From JAJDXO01 sp965221855 (GTDB taxonomy: Bacteria > Pseudomonadota > Alphaproteobacteria > Rhodospirillales > UBA2165), in the NCBI GenBank assembly GCA_965221855.1, contig CBDCSV010000007.1:186001-250000 (forward strand): a stretch of 64,000 bases of DNA, in the 5' to 3' direction. The notes beneath the pieces are model-generated. The model was not told the DNA's origin, did no database searches, and worked only from the letters and a program-made list of their open reading frames with translations. A program made the position numbers and the translations under genes. This document shows, one piece after another, positions 17,452 to 26,093 of this stretch; position 1 is the stretch's first letter; every line of letters starts with the position of its first letter.

Positions 17452-19257
17452 ATGACGATCACGACCACGTCCGTTTCCACCGACGTTCTCGTCGTCGGCT
17501 CCGGCTCCGCCGGAGCCATGGCGGCGGTCAAGGCCCGGATGGCCGGCGCCGACGTCCTGGTGGTGACCAAGGGGCCGTATCCGTCGGGCAATACGACCAA
17601 GGCGGCCGCCGGCTACGCCGCGGCCTTCGGCCATGCCGACGCGCGCGACAATACGGAAGTGCATTTCGGCGATGTCGTGCGCAACGGCATCGGCCTGTGC
17701 AACGAGGTAATGGTCAAGACCTGGGTCGAAAGCATATGCGCCCTCACCGACGAGATGCGGGCGTGGGGTATCGACCTTATCTTCGACGGCGACAAGTACC
17801 TTCAGCGGCCGTGGGAGGGGCATACCTATCCGCGGATGGTCCACCATCACTGGACGACCGGCAAGTACCTGATGAAGTGCCTCGGCGCCAAGGCCGAGGA
17901 GATGAATCTCAAGGCGTTGAGCCACACCATTGTCGGCGGGCTGTTCAAGGACGGCGAGCGCGTCTCCGGGGCCTGGGGCGTCAACTACCGCACCGGCGAG
18001 GTGTACATCATCCGGGCCAAGGCGGTGATCATGACCACCGGCGGCTACGGCTCCCTCTACCCGGTCGGCGACAATGTGGGCGCGGCGACGGGCGAAGGCT
18101 ACGCCATCGCCTTCGACGCGGGCGCCGAATTGCTGGGCATGGAGTTCGGCCACTATCTGCCGACGCCGATCTACCCCGAGAAGATGAAGATCAAATCCGT
18201 ATTCGCCGGCTACGCCAACGGCCTGGTCAACGAGGCCGGCGCCAAACTGCGCAACAACGAAGGGCGCGAATTCTTCTACGACAAGTTCCCCGAGACCGGC
18301 GCCACCAAGCTCAAAATGGAAGAGTTGACCCGCTACATCGGCGAGGAGAACCTGAAGGGAGGCGGCGGGCCGCACGGCGGCGTCTTCTTCGATGTCTCCG
18401 ATGTGCCCGAAGAGTTCGAAACGAATCCCCGCTATGCGCGGGTGTGGCAGTTGGCCGGCCGGGCCGGCCATGACCTCCGCGCCGACCCCATCGAACTGGT
18501 CTGCTATCCCCATGACCTGGTGGGCGGCATCAAGATCACCATCGACGGCGAAACCAACGTGCCCGGCCTTTATGCCGCCGGCGAGGCGACGGGCGGCTCC
18601 CACGGCGCCAGCCGGTTCGGCGGCTCGGCGCTGTCGGATTGCCTGGTTTTCGGGGCCCGGGGCGCCGTCAAGGCGGCGAGCGAAGCTGGAAAACTCAACA
18701 CCCATCCCTCCATCGCCAAGGCCGATATCGCGGCGGTCGGCGACAAGCTCGCCGGCTGGACGGGGCGCGGCAAGGGCGTCGACCCCGGCGAGATCCTGGA
18801 CCGCAACAGCCGCGTCGCCAACACCTGCCTCAACGTGGTGCGCTCGGAGGACAGCATCCGCCGGGCCTTCTCCGAATTGGACGATATCGCCGCAAACGCG
18901 ATTCCGGATATGTCCGCCGCCGGCGCCGACGACAAGGACGTGGCGGGCAAAATCCGGCAAGCCATCGAAGCCGAGGGACAGATCACCTTGTGCCGCCTTC
19001 TGGGCGCCGCCTCGCTGGAGCGCACCGAAAGCCGCGGCGGCTACTTCGGCGGCGCCTACCGGCTCGAATATCCCGATCAGGACGACGAGAATTGGCTGAA
19101 GAACGTGGTTCTCAGAAAGCAAAACGGCGGCATTGCCGTATCCCACGATGCCGTGGTGAAATTGCCCGGCGGCTATACGCCGGCCATGCAGAAGGCCATG
19201 TCCACCGAATGGTCGGTGCCCGAAGGCGAAGAAGAAGACTATACGGTCACCGAGTAG
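17452..19257 (+). CDS. FAD-dependent oxidoreductase, fumarate reductase/succinate dehydrogenase flavoprotein-like
   Basis: 601 residues from ATG 17452. The FAD-binding start TDVLVVGSGSAGAMAAVKAR carries GxGxxA/G, and the second FAD region is TNVPGLYAAGEATGGSHGASRFGGSALSD, as in SdhA/FrdA/NadB enzymes. A C-terminal helical domain follows. It is larger than typical soluble L-aspartate oxidases, and no iron-sulfur partner is encoded next to it, so it is not a normal SDH. First gene of a five-gene operon controlled by the TetR protein. The substrate is unknown. Confidence 0.88.
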   Translation: MTITTTSVSTDVLVVGSGSAGAMAAVKARMAGADVLVVTKGPYPSGNTTKAAAGYAAAFGHADARDNTEVHFGDVVRNGIGLCNEVMVKTWVESICALTDEMRAWGIDLIFDGDKYLQRPWEGHTYPRMVHHHWTTGKYLMKCLGAKAEEMNLKALSHTIVGGLFKDGERVSGAWGVNYRTGEVYIIRAKAVIMTTGGYGSLYPVGDNVGAATGEGYAIAFDAGAELLGMEFGHYLPTPIYPEKMKIKSVFAGYANGLVNEAGAKLRNNEGREFFYDKFPETGATKLKMEELTRYIGEENLKGGGGPHGGVFFDVSDVPEEFETNPRYARVWQLAGRAGHDLRADPIELVCYPHDLVGGIKITIDGETNVPGLYAAGEATGGSHGASRFGGSALSDCLVFGARGAVKAASEAGKLNTHPSIAKADIAAVGDKLAGWTGRGKGVDPGEILDRNSRVANTCLNVVRSEDSIRRAFSELDDIAANAIPDMSAAGADDKDVAGKIRQAIEAEGQITLCRLLGAASLERTESRGGYFGGAYRLEYPDQDDENWLKNVVLRKQNGGIAVSHDAVVKLPGGYTPAMQKAMSTEWSVPEGEEEDYTVTE

Positions 19258-19281
19258 GCGGCTTAGCGAGGGAGGAAGGCC

Positions 19282-19551
19282 GTGGCGCGTTACGAAGTCA
19301 CCATGGAAAACAATGTGGTCACCGACATCGCCGTCATCGAAGACGACGAGGAGATGCTCGGCATCGAATGGGCCTTGGCGGAAGTCCGCGAGACCTACAA
19401 CCACTCCAAGATCGTAACGGCGTCGTTCACCCTGGCGAACGAAGACGAAGTCGACGATTTTCTCGACTCGATCCCCCAATATTTCGAAGCGGGCCATGAT
19501 ACCGGCGTCGATGGGTGGCGGGACTTCCGAGCCAGACTGGGAACCGGATAG
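19282..19551 (+). CDS. small acidic protein of unknown function
   Basis: 89 residues, preceded by GAGGGAGGAAGG. It starts MARYEVTMENNVVTDIAVIE and is strongly acidic (many Asp/Glu). No family was recognised. It lies 24 bp after the flavoprotein and 9 bp before the next gene, so it is probably a subunit or accessory protein of the flavoprotein. Confidence 0.8.
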   Translation: MARYEVTMENNVVTDIAVIEDDEEMLGIEWALAEVRETYNHSKIVTASFTLANEDEVDDFLDSIPQYFEAGHDTGVDGWRDFRARLGTG

Positions 19552-19560
19552 GAGACGCAT

Positions 19561-20298
19561 ATGGGCGAGGTTCTGAGAGCCGACTGGTTCGATCTGGAGG
19601 AAAATCAAAAGGACGAGTTCTGGTCGTGGCTGCATGGGACCTTCTTGCTGGCGCTGCAATCCGCATCCGGCGTCGCCTGGGTCGGGCATTACGACATCAT
19701 CGAGCAGCCCGACCGGCCCTACATCGAAGGCGCGCCGCAAAAGGTCGAGGCCGATCCCTCCGAAGTCCCGCCGGGCTGGCAGAACGTCATCCTGACCGCC
19801 GCCGCGTCCCCGGAAGCGTTTTTCGGCAAGGGCAACGCTGTCGATGCTCTCGCGGAGGCGCACGCGGACAAATTGTCGGAGTGTCTCAACCATCGTTGGG
19901 CGGTGTTCATCGAGGAGCAGGTGATCAATTCGCCGGAGCAGCGGGCCGCTCCGTACGGCATGGGTCCGCCGCCCGCCATGCAGCTCGGTAATTTCAATAC
20001 CCGGACCTGGGAGGACGGCTTCGAGCTCGCCCGCTGGTACCGGGCCGAGCGCTTCCCCCGGGTTTCCGTCTCCAGGGGCATGATCCGCGGCCGGAAACTC
20101 CAATCCATCGCCGGCTGGCCCAAACATGGCGTGCTGTGGGAAGGGACCGAGCTCGCCGACGGCGATTTCTCTTTCGAGCCCCGCTTCGTCGAGGCCGACC
20201 GCGACGAGAACTGGACCGGGCGGCATGTGCTGGAATACGTGATTCACGCGCCCAACAGCCCCAATGCCGGACGGCGGGTGTGGCCCAAGGTCGAATAG
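19561..20298 (+). CDS. unknown protein, possibly dimeric alpha/beta-barrel type
   Basis: 245 residues, ATG after GATAGGAGAC. It is rich in tryptophan and aromatic residues (DEFWSWLHGTFLLAL, WVGHYDIIEQ, NTRTWEDGFELARWYRAERFP). Two similar W/F-rich halves suggest a ferredoxin-like (EthD/Dabb-type) repeat, but this is a weak impression from the order of hydrophobic and aromatic residues. No catalytic residues can be named. Part of the TetR-controlled operon. Confidence 0.75.
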   Translation: MGEVLRADWFDLEENQKDEFWSWLHGTFLLALQSASGVAWVGHYDIIEQPDRPYIEGAPQKVEADPSEVPPGWQNVILTAAASPEAFFGKGNAVDALAEAHADKLSECLNHRWAVFIEEQVINSPEQRAAPYGMGPPPAMQLGNFNTRTWEDGFELARWYRAERFPRVSVSRGMIRGRKLQSIAGWPKHGVLWEGTELADGDFSFEPRFVEADRDENWTGRHVLEYVIHAPNSPNAGRRVWPKVE

Positions 20299-20318
20299 AT
20301 TCAATCAGGGAGGAAAAT

Positions 20319-20699
20319 ATGAGCGACGCGCGGCTCGACCACGAACGGGGCCTCGAGGTCCTGAAGGAAATCGGATGGGGCGATACCCCGATGGCGCCGA
20401 TCAAGGCGGCCGACGAGCAGTTCCGGGAACTGACGGTCGGGCACCTGTTCGGCAATATCCGGGATCGGCCCGGCCTGTCGAAACGGGACCGGGAGATGGT
20501 GACTCTCGCGACCCTCATCGCGCCCGACCGCACGCAGGGAATGCGGCCCCATCCGCGGAACGCCCGGGCGCTCGGGATCACCCGGGACGAGATCCGCGAG
20601 GTGATCATCCAGGTCATGCACTATGCGGGCTGGTCCCGCGGGGCGCACGCGATCACCGCCCTCGCGGAGGCGATGAAGGAAGAGGCCGGCACCTCGTAA
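20319..20699 (+). CDS. carboxymuconolactone decarboxylase (CMD) family protein
   Basis: 126 residues, ATG 20319 behind AGGGAGGAAA. Like gamma-CMD it has REMVTLATLIAPDR and a HPRNARALGITRDEIREVI stretch corresponding to the conserved HxxxAxxxG helix, then VIIQVMHYAGWSRG. It lacks the CxxC pair of AhpD-type members. Reaction unknown; either lactone decarboxylation or a related ring/peroxide reaction. It is 22 bp upstream of a second CMD gene. Confidence 0.88.
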   Translation: MSDARLDHERGLEVLKEIGWGDTPMAPIKAADEQFRELTVGHLFGNIRDRPGLSKRDREMVTLATLIAPDRTQGMRPHPRNARALGITRDEIREVIIQVMHYAGWSRGAHAITALAEAMKEEAGTS

Positions 20700-20720
20700 T
20701 ACTTAGCAAAGGAGAACGCG

Positions 20721-21401
20721 ATGGCACGGGTCAGCTTCATTGACGAAGACAACGCGCCCGATCACCTCAAGGAACAGCTCGGCATCAACGGCCGGGCCCT
20801 CGAGGCCATGTTCGGCAAGCGCGGCGCAAACATCAATTCGGGCAAGCTGACGGCGCACATTCCGCTGATTTCGCGCTGGCTGTTTCCGCTGATCGCGTCC
20901 ATGCAGCGGAACGGCGCCGGCAGCATTCTGCCGGCCAAGGTCAAGACCCTGGTGGATATCAAGACCTCGACGGTCAACGACTGCGCCTACTGAATTCATC
21001 ACAACGAGTCGCTTGGTCAAGCGGCGGGGGTGACGGAGGAAGAACTGGCGGTGCTGCGCTCCGACGGCTACATGGCGTCCGATGTGTTCACCGACCGGGA
21101 AAAGGCGGCGATCCTGTGGGCCGAGCACGTGACCCTCAATACCGCCAAGTTCCGCGACGATGTCTACGAGCAGGTGGCGGCGGTGTTCTCCGAGGCCGAG
21201 ATCGTCGAACTCACCACGCTCAGCGCGTTCCGCAACATGCGCAACCGGATGCACGATTCCTTGCACATTGATCTCGATCCGCCGTCGGGCGCGGCGGCGG
21301 TCGGCGCCGGCTCCAGGGTCGATCCGCAGGGATTGAAACGCTACCTGCAGGTGTTGGTCGACAACTGGCCCGACGAATTTCCCGAGCCCTCCGGCGACTG
21401 A
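20721..21401 (+). CDS. CMD/AhpD-like protein, probable selenoprotein (CxxU, TGA at 20991)
   Basis: 226 codons if TGA 20991-20993 is read through as selenocysteine. The first 90 residues (from MARVSFIDEDNAPDHLKEQL) end VNDCAY, then TGA, then IHHNESLGQAAGVTEEEL in the same frame to a normal stop. AhpD-like proteins have CxxC followed by His at this place, so the TGA sits exactly at the second redox Cys (C88-A-Y-U91). Seven-base arms GTCGCTT/AAGCGGC with a GGTC loop lie at 21008-21025, with the loop 21 nt after the TGA. This matches the bacterial SECIS pattern and the E. coli fdhF loop. The alternative is a pseudogene from TGC to TGA. Confidence 0.75.
21008..21025 (+). promoter_or_regulatory. 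candidate bacterial SECIS hairpin
   Basis: Stem GTCGCTT/AAGCGGC (one G-U pair) with apical loop GGTC, starting 15 nt after the in-frame TGA. Loop begins with GG, the feature needed by SelB. It lies inside the coding region, as expected for bacterial SECIS elements. Confidence 0.7.
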
Positions 21402-21436
21402 AGGGGCCGTGCCCGCCCCGGCCGGACGCAGGCGCG

Positions 21437-22237
21437 CTATATGTCGATACGCAGGTTCATCAGAGCCAGGAGACCGGCGCCGCGCTCCGCAATCCTGAAC
21501 TCACCGGCGTTGCCGATGAAGGATGGGTCGGAACCGTTCGATGCCCGAGTTGAATTTCTTGGTTCGTTATACGGCGCCATGGCCATGATCCGCGCGTTCC
21601 ATTCCTCGGGGAACAGGGCTTGGCTGGTGAGAAACGCCCTGTTGCCGACATGGACCTTGAAATGCAGGTGTATGGGGCGCCGGCCGTAATAGCCCGGATA
21701 GATCGTATCGAACTCCGCGATGCCATCCGCATCCGTCATCAGCGCTCCCCGCAGAAACCGGCCGGCGAGGTCCGGTATACGGCGGCGGCCGCGCGAGCGG
21801 GCGCCTGAATCGGGATGCACGCCGTGCCCGGAATAGTATCCCCTGGCGTCGCAGCCCCACGCATCGACGATGGCACCCGGAACCGGGACGCCCGACCGGT
21901 TCAGCACCCGCAACGCCGCCGTCAAGGGCTGACCGGGTTTTCCGCCGGTGATGTCCTTGCCGCCGAGCGCGTCCGCGCAGATGAAATAGGGGCCTTCGAC
22001 ACTGCCTCGCGTCAGGCCGGTGGCGCCGGCGCCCTTGAAATCGGCCACCGCGGCCACCCGGTCCGTAATCGAGGACGCCAGCACACCGCTGTTGTCACAG
22101 GTGCTTTGCGGCGCGGTGGGCGGTGAAAGCATGGGGCGGTCCGCGGCGATGACCCTTCCCGACAGAATGGAAAGTCCGGCCGCCGAGATCCCGAGCATGG
22201 CGGCCCGGCGGGAGAGTTGCGTGGGTCGGGAATCCAA
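21437..22237 (-). CDS. exported intradiol ring-cleavage dioxygenase-like protein
   Basis: 266 residues. The N-terminus RPTQLSRRAAMLGISAAGLS carries a twin-arginine signal (SRRAAML). The catalytic region includes VPVPGAIVDAWGCDARGYYSG and YPGYYGRRPIHLHFKVH, which supply the Tyr/Tyr/His/His iron ligands of intradiol dioxygenases. Such Tat-exported members are common but their substrate is usually unknown. It is convergent with the CMD operon and next to two IS630 elements, about 170 bp away. Confidence 0.85.
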   Translation of the reverse strand: MDSRPTQLSRRAAMLGISAAGLSILSGRVIAADRPMLSPPTAPQSTCDNSGVLASSITDRVAAVADFKGAGATGLTRGSVEGPYFICADALGGKDITGGKPGQPLTAALRVLNRSGVPVPGAIVDAWGCDARGYYSGHGVHPDSGARSRGRRRIPDLAGRFLRGALMTDADGIAEFDTIYPGYYGRRPIHLHFKVHVGNRAFLTSQALFPEEWNARIMAMAPYNEPRNSTRASNGSDPSFIGNAGEFRIAERGAGLLALMNLRIDI

Positions 22238-22410
22238 TTGTCCGGCTTCCTTCGGTCATGGGGCATATGTGCAGACAATACGTTTGAGCGGCGGCTTTCC
22301 GTCGCTGCCTGTTTCGGGCCGATACCGTTGAGAATGTCATCCGGCCGGGGAATTTTCGATGTCCGCGTTTACCAATACAGAAGCGGACGCCACTCCCTAG
22401 ATCGGGTCTA

Positions 22411-23462
22411 GAGCCTCGGGTGTTTAATCTGCAACATACCCAGCATCTTTGAGGTAATTCCTGCATTCCTGTGGGTCGAAGAGGGCGCAGATGTCGCCGA
22501 CAGCGCGCCAGAGGGCTTCATAGGTGCGTGCTTTGGCTTTTCTGAGCAGGGCCTTTAGCTTAGCGAAGGCCATTTCGATGGGATTGAGGTCTGGAGAGTA
22601 TTTGGGCAGGAACAGGAACCAGGCGCCCCGCTCGGCAAGGGCCTTTGCCGCCCGCGGACTTTTGTGGACATTGAGATTGTCGAGGATCACCACATCGCCG
22701 GGTTTCAAGCTCGGCGCCAGCTGAGTGCGGACATAAGCATCGAAGGCTGGGCCGTCCATGGCGCCGTCGACAATCCAGGGAGCGACCAGTCCATCGCAGC
22801 GCAGCCCCGCGATGAAGGTTTGCGTCTGCCACTTGCCGAAGGGCGCATCGGCCATGAGCCGCTCTCCCCGGAGACTGCGCCCGCGCAACGGCGTCATGTT
22901 GGTCTTCACGCTCGTCTCGTCGAGAAAGACGAGCCGCGCCGGCTGGCGGCGCATGAAGGGTTGGCGACGGTTAATCCATGTCCGGCGCGCCGCTTTGACG
23001 TCAGAGCGTTCTTTCTCCGAGGCCAGCAGCGTTTTTTTTATAGGTGAAGCCCGCCTTGCACAGCAGTTTGGACAGATTCGACGGGTCGGCCGTGATGCCA
23101 TGTTCCGCCTCCAGCCAGACCGCGAGGGTCGGCATGGTGATGTCAGGCTGAGCCTTCACCTTCTCGATAAGGGCCGCACGATAGGGGCCAAGCTTGCCGG
23201 ACCCCTTGGAACGGCCCTGCTTGGCCGGCTCAACCGAACCGGTGGCCGCATAGCGGGCCTGAACCCGCACCGCCGTCGACGGAGCAACCTCAAACTGCTC
23301 CGCAACCTCCCGACGAGACTTGCCCGCCGATATCCCCCGCACCATACGTAAACGAAGATCCGTCGAAATCGCTCTGCCCATAACAGCACCTCCTGGGCAC
23401 AGGGAATCACCATTTCAAATAAAAGGGAATCCCCAACGATTCAAAATTCACGCCCGAGGCTC
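22411..23462 (-). mobile_element. IS630-family element 1
   Basis: About 1052 bp bounded by GAGCCTCGGG/CCCGAGGCTC with TA on each side, the target of IS630. It encodes the two-frame transposase below. The TA at 23463-23464 is shared with the next IS630 element. Confidence 0.9.
22424..23381 (-). CDS. IS630 transposase, two frames joined at an A8 run
   Basis: Frame 1 (23381 to 23001) gives an N-terminal HTH (MGRAISTDLRLRMVRGISAG...). Frame 2 continues from KKTLLASEKERSD to 22424 and carries the DDE triad: FLDETSVKTN (D), VVILDNLNVHKS (D) and PKYSPDLNPIEMAFAKLK (E). The change of frame falls on eight consecutive A (minus strand) and needs a shift equal to losing one A, as in the other two IS630 copies here. 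Programmed frameshift or transcriptional slippage is therefore likely. Confidence 0.9.
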
Positions 23463-23464
23463 TA

Positions 23465-24514
23465 GAGCGTATTTGAGATTGATTGAATCATTTTAGGGAT
23501 TCCCAAGTATGGGCGAACCATGATTCAAGATGGATGCTGGGCAAGGAGGCCAGCATTCATGGCGAGACCTTATTCGATTGATTTGCGAGAGCGTGTTGTT
23601 TTGGCGGTTTTGGCGGGGGAGAGTTGCCGCGCTGTAGCGGCTCGGTTTGGGGTTGCGGTTTCGAGCGTGGTTAAGTGGTCGCAGCGCTACCGGCGGACGG
23701 GGAGTGTTGCGCCCGGCAAGATGGGCGGTCACCGCCGCCGGGTTCTTGAGCCCCATCGGGAGTTCATTGTCGGCCGGATCGACCAGGAGCCGCATCTGAC
23801 GCTGCATCGGTTGAGAGACGAGTTGGCCGCTCGGGGTGTCAGGGTATCCCACAGCACGGTATGGCTGTTTCTGCGCCGTGAAGGGCTGCGCTTTAAAAAA
23901 AACCCTGTTCGCCGTTGAACGGGCGCGCGCGGACATCGCCCGCCATCGCAGGCGCTGGAAGGCGTGGCAGGCAAAGCTTGATCCCGAACGGCTGGTATTC
24001 ATTGATGAAACCTGGATCCGGACCAATATGGCCCCGCTGCGCGGCTGGGGGCCGAAAGGGGAGCGGGTCCGCGGCTTTGCCCCCCATGGGCGGTGGCACA
24101 CCCTGACCTTCATCGGCGCGCTGCGCTGCGACCGGTTCACCGCGCCCTGCGTCTTCGACGGCCCCATCAATGGCGTGTGCTTCCGCGCCTACGTCGAGCA
24201 GCTGCTCGTGCCGACCCTGGTGCCCGGCGACATCGTCATCATGGACAATCTCGGCAGCCACAAGTCAAAAGCCGTGCGAAACGCCATCCGTGCCGCCGGA
24301 GCCAAGCTGTGGCTCCTGCCCAAATATTCCCCCGACCTCAATCCCATCGAGCAGACCTTTGCCCAAATCAAGCACTGGATGAGAAACGCCCAGAAGCGGG
24401 AGATCGACGACTTATGGCGCCATCTCGGGAGCCTCATCGACACCATCGAGCCACAGCAATGCGCCAACTACTTCAAAAACGCAGGATACGCTTCCGTCAA
24501 AATATGAAACGCTC
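23465..24514 (+). mobile_element. IS630-family element 2
   Basis: About 1050 bp with ends GAGCG/CGCTC and TA flanks at 23463-23464 and 24515-24516. It lies head to head with element 1, using the same TA, so one inserted at the edge of the other. Confidence 0.9.
23559..24507 (+). CDS. IS630 transposase, two frames joined at an A8 run
   Basis: Frame 1 starts MARPYSIDLRERVVLAVLAG with an HTH and runs to 23918. Frame 2 continues from KKTLFAVERARADIA and contains FIDETWIRTN, IVIMDNLGSHKS and PKYSPDLNPIEQTFAQIKHW, giving the DDE residues. The switch is at TTT followed by eight A near 23895. The upstream ATG at 23520 adds unrelated residues, so I prefer 23559. Confidence 0.9.
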
Positions 24515-24634
24515 TAGGGCTGTACCAACGCAATGTCCGCTTCGGATCGTTCCTTCAGCCTTATGGGGGCGAAAGCTAGAGAATCACAGGCGAGGCTTGT
24601 TATCCGTTCCGGGCCGGCCGCTGTATATTTCCCG

Positions 24635-25717
24635 CTAACCCGCGCTCACATCGAGGCCCAGCAGCGCCGCCGCATTGCCGCCCATGATCTTGGCCTTGTC
24701 GTCCTCGGAGAGGTTCTTGACCGAATCCACGTGTCCGACGGGATCGGTTTCGGCCATGTCGTAGGGGTAGTCGGTGCCCATGACCACGTGATCGGCGCCC
24801 CAGACCTCGATCATGTGGCGAAGCTGCTCCTCGGTGAATACCACGGTGTCGAAATAGAGCTGCTTGACGTATTCGGACGGCGCCTTGCCCGGGATGTTCA
24901 CCCGGCAGTCGCCGCGGAGCGCCCAGGGGTGGTCGAAGCGTCCCCAATAGGCCGGGATGTAGCCGCCGCCGTGGGCGATGCAGATCTTGAGGCCCGGATA
25001 CTTGTCGAGGTAGCCGTCGAACACCAGATGGCCGACGCATAGCGCGCTCTCCAGCGGGTGGCCGATGGTGTTGCGGAAGTAGTGATCGTCCATCCGGTCC
25101 TCGAAGCTGGTGCCGATGGGGTGGACGAAGATCAGGATGCCGAGTTCCTCGCATTTGGCGAACACCCGTTCGATGCCGGCGCGGGTCAGGTCCCGGCCGT
25201 TGACGTTGGTCGAGATCTCGATGCCGCGGAAGCCCCGACCGTTGACGCACTTGTCCAGCTCGGCCAGGGACGCGTCCTCGTCCTGCAAGGGCAGGATGCC
25301 GAGGCCGACAAAGCGGTCCGGGTGGCTCGCCACGGTCTCGGCGACCTGGTCGTTGACCATGTCGCAGAGCTCCCGCGCGATCTCGACGGGCTGGCCGTAA
25401 TTGTAGTGAAACGGCGAGGATGAGATGGCCTGGACGTCGATGCCACTGGCGTCCATGTCCTTGATGCGCTCCTCGGGGTCGGTGAGCTTGGGCAGGATGG
25501 TCCGCTGCTGGGTCTTGTTGATTTCCACCGTCAGCGGGTTGGAATCGACATTGCTCTTGGTGGCGTCGGGGGAGACCAGTTCGGCCAGGCGCGCGTCCGC
25601 CGCCGGCACATGGATGTGGCAGTGGATGTCGACGGTGAAGTGCTTCTTGCCCTGGCGGGCGGTGTAGGCGTGCCCGCCCGTATCGGCGGGCGCGCGATGG
25701 GCGCAGGTGAACAGCAT
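24635..25717 (-). CDS. amidohydrolase family 2 protein (ACMSD-like)
   Basis: 360 residues from ATG 25717. The metal motif HxH is seen in VDIHCHIH near the N-terminus, with FVHPIG, IAHGGG and GTDYPYDM further along, as in aminocarboxymuconate-semialdehyde decarboxylase and related decarboxylases/hydratases. A non-redox decarboxylation or hydrolysis in aromatic-ring catabolism is likely. It follows the Rieske ferredoxin and a second amidohydrolase on the same strand, so it ends a three-gene operon. Confidence 0.9.
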   Translation of the reverse strand: MLFTCAHRAPADTGGHAYTARQGKKHFTVDIHCHIHVPAADARLAELVSPDATKSNVDSNPLTVEINKTQQRTILPKLTDPEERIKDMDASGIDVQAISSSPFHYNYGQPVEIARELCDMVNDQVAETVASHPDRFVGLGILPLQDEDASLAELDKCVNGRGFRGIEISTNVNGRDLTRAGIERVFAKCEELGILIFVHPIGTSFEDRMDDHYFRNTIGHPLESALCVGHLVFDGYLDKYPGLKICIAHGGGYIPAYWGRFDHPWALRGDCRVNIPGKAPSEYVKQLYFDTVVFTEEQLRHMIEVWGADHVVMGTDYPYDMAETDPVGHVDSVKNLSEDDKAKIMGGNAAALLGLDVSAG

Positions 25718-25760
25718 TGGGGGGGCTCCCTGAAAGGCGATTGTCCGTCGCCTTTCGATG

Positions 25761-26093
25761 TCACGCCGTTTCCGGGGAATCAAGACCCACTTCGACCATT
25801 CCGTCCGCGACCCGTACCGGATAGGCCGCGACGTCCGCCTTGCAGGGCGCCGAGACGGCCTTGCCGGTGGTGATGTCGAAGCGTCCGAAGTGGAGCGGGC
25901 ATTCGATCACCGTCCCGGTGAGGTAGCCGTCCGACAGCCGGGCCCTCATGTGGGTGCAGATGTCGCCGATGGCATAGAAGGTTCCGCCCACGAGATAGAG
26001 GCCGATCTCCCGGCCCTCGATCTCCAGATGGGTGATCGAGCCCTCGGCGAAGCTGCCGGCCGGGCCAGCCGGATGAAAGCTAAGCCCGCTCAC
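25761..26093 (-). CDS. Rieske [2Fe-2S] ferredoxin-like protein
   Basis: 110 residues from a GTG at 26093 that overlaps the stop of the upstream amidohydrolase (GTGA). The cluster ligands are ICTHMRARL (C-x-H) and ECPLHFGRFD (C-x-x-H). The size is that of stand-alone dioxygenase ferredoxins which carry electrons to a Rieske oxygenase. No oxygenase is beside it; the nearest is at 55666. The longer frame upstream is out-of-frame shadow of the amidohydrolase. Confidence 0.9.
   Translation of the reverse strand: MSGLSFHPAGPAGSFAEGSITHLEIEGREIGLYLVGGTFYAIGDICTHMRARLSDGYLTGTVIECPLHFGRFDITTGKAVSAPCKADVAAYPVRVADGMVEVGLDSPETA

Noticed and set aside
17302..20304. 1000-residue minus-strand open frame opposite the flavoprotein operon
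   Set aside because: It is antisense to clearly recognisable genes, has no family features, and such long antisense frames are normal in GC-rich DNA.
22424..23381. Frameshifted IS630 transposase as a pseudogene
   Set aside because: The same A8 frame switch occurs in three different elements, so it is more likely programmed.
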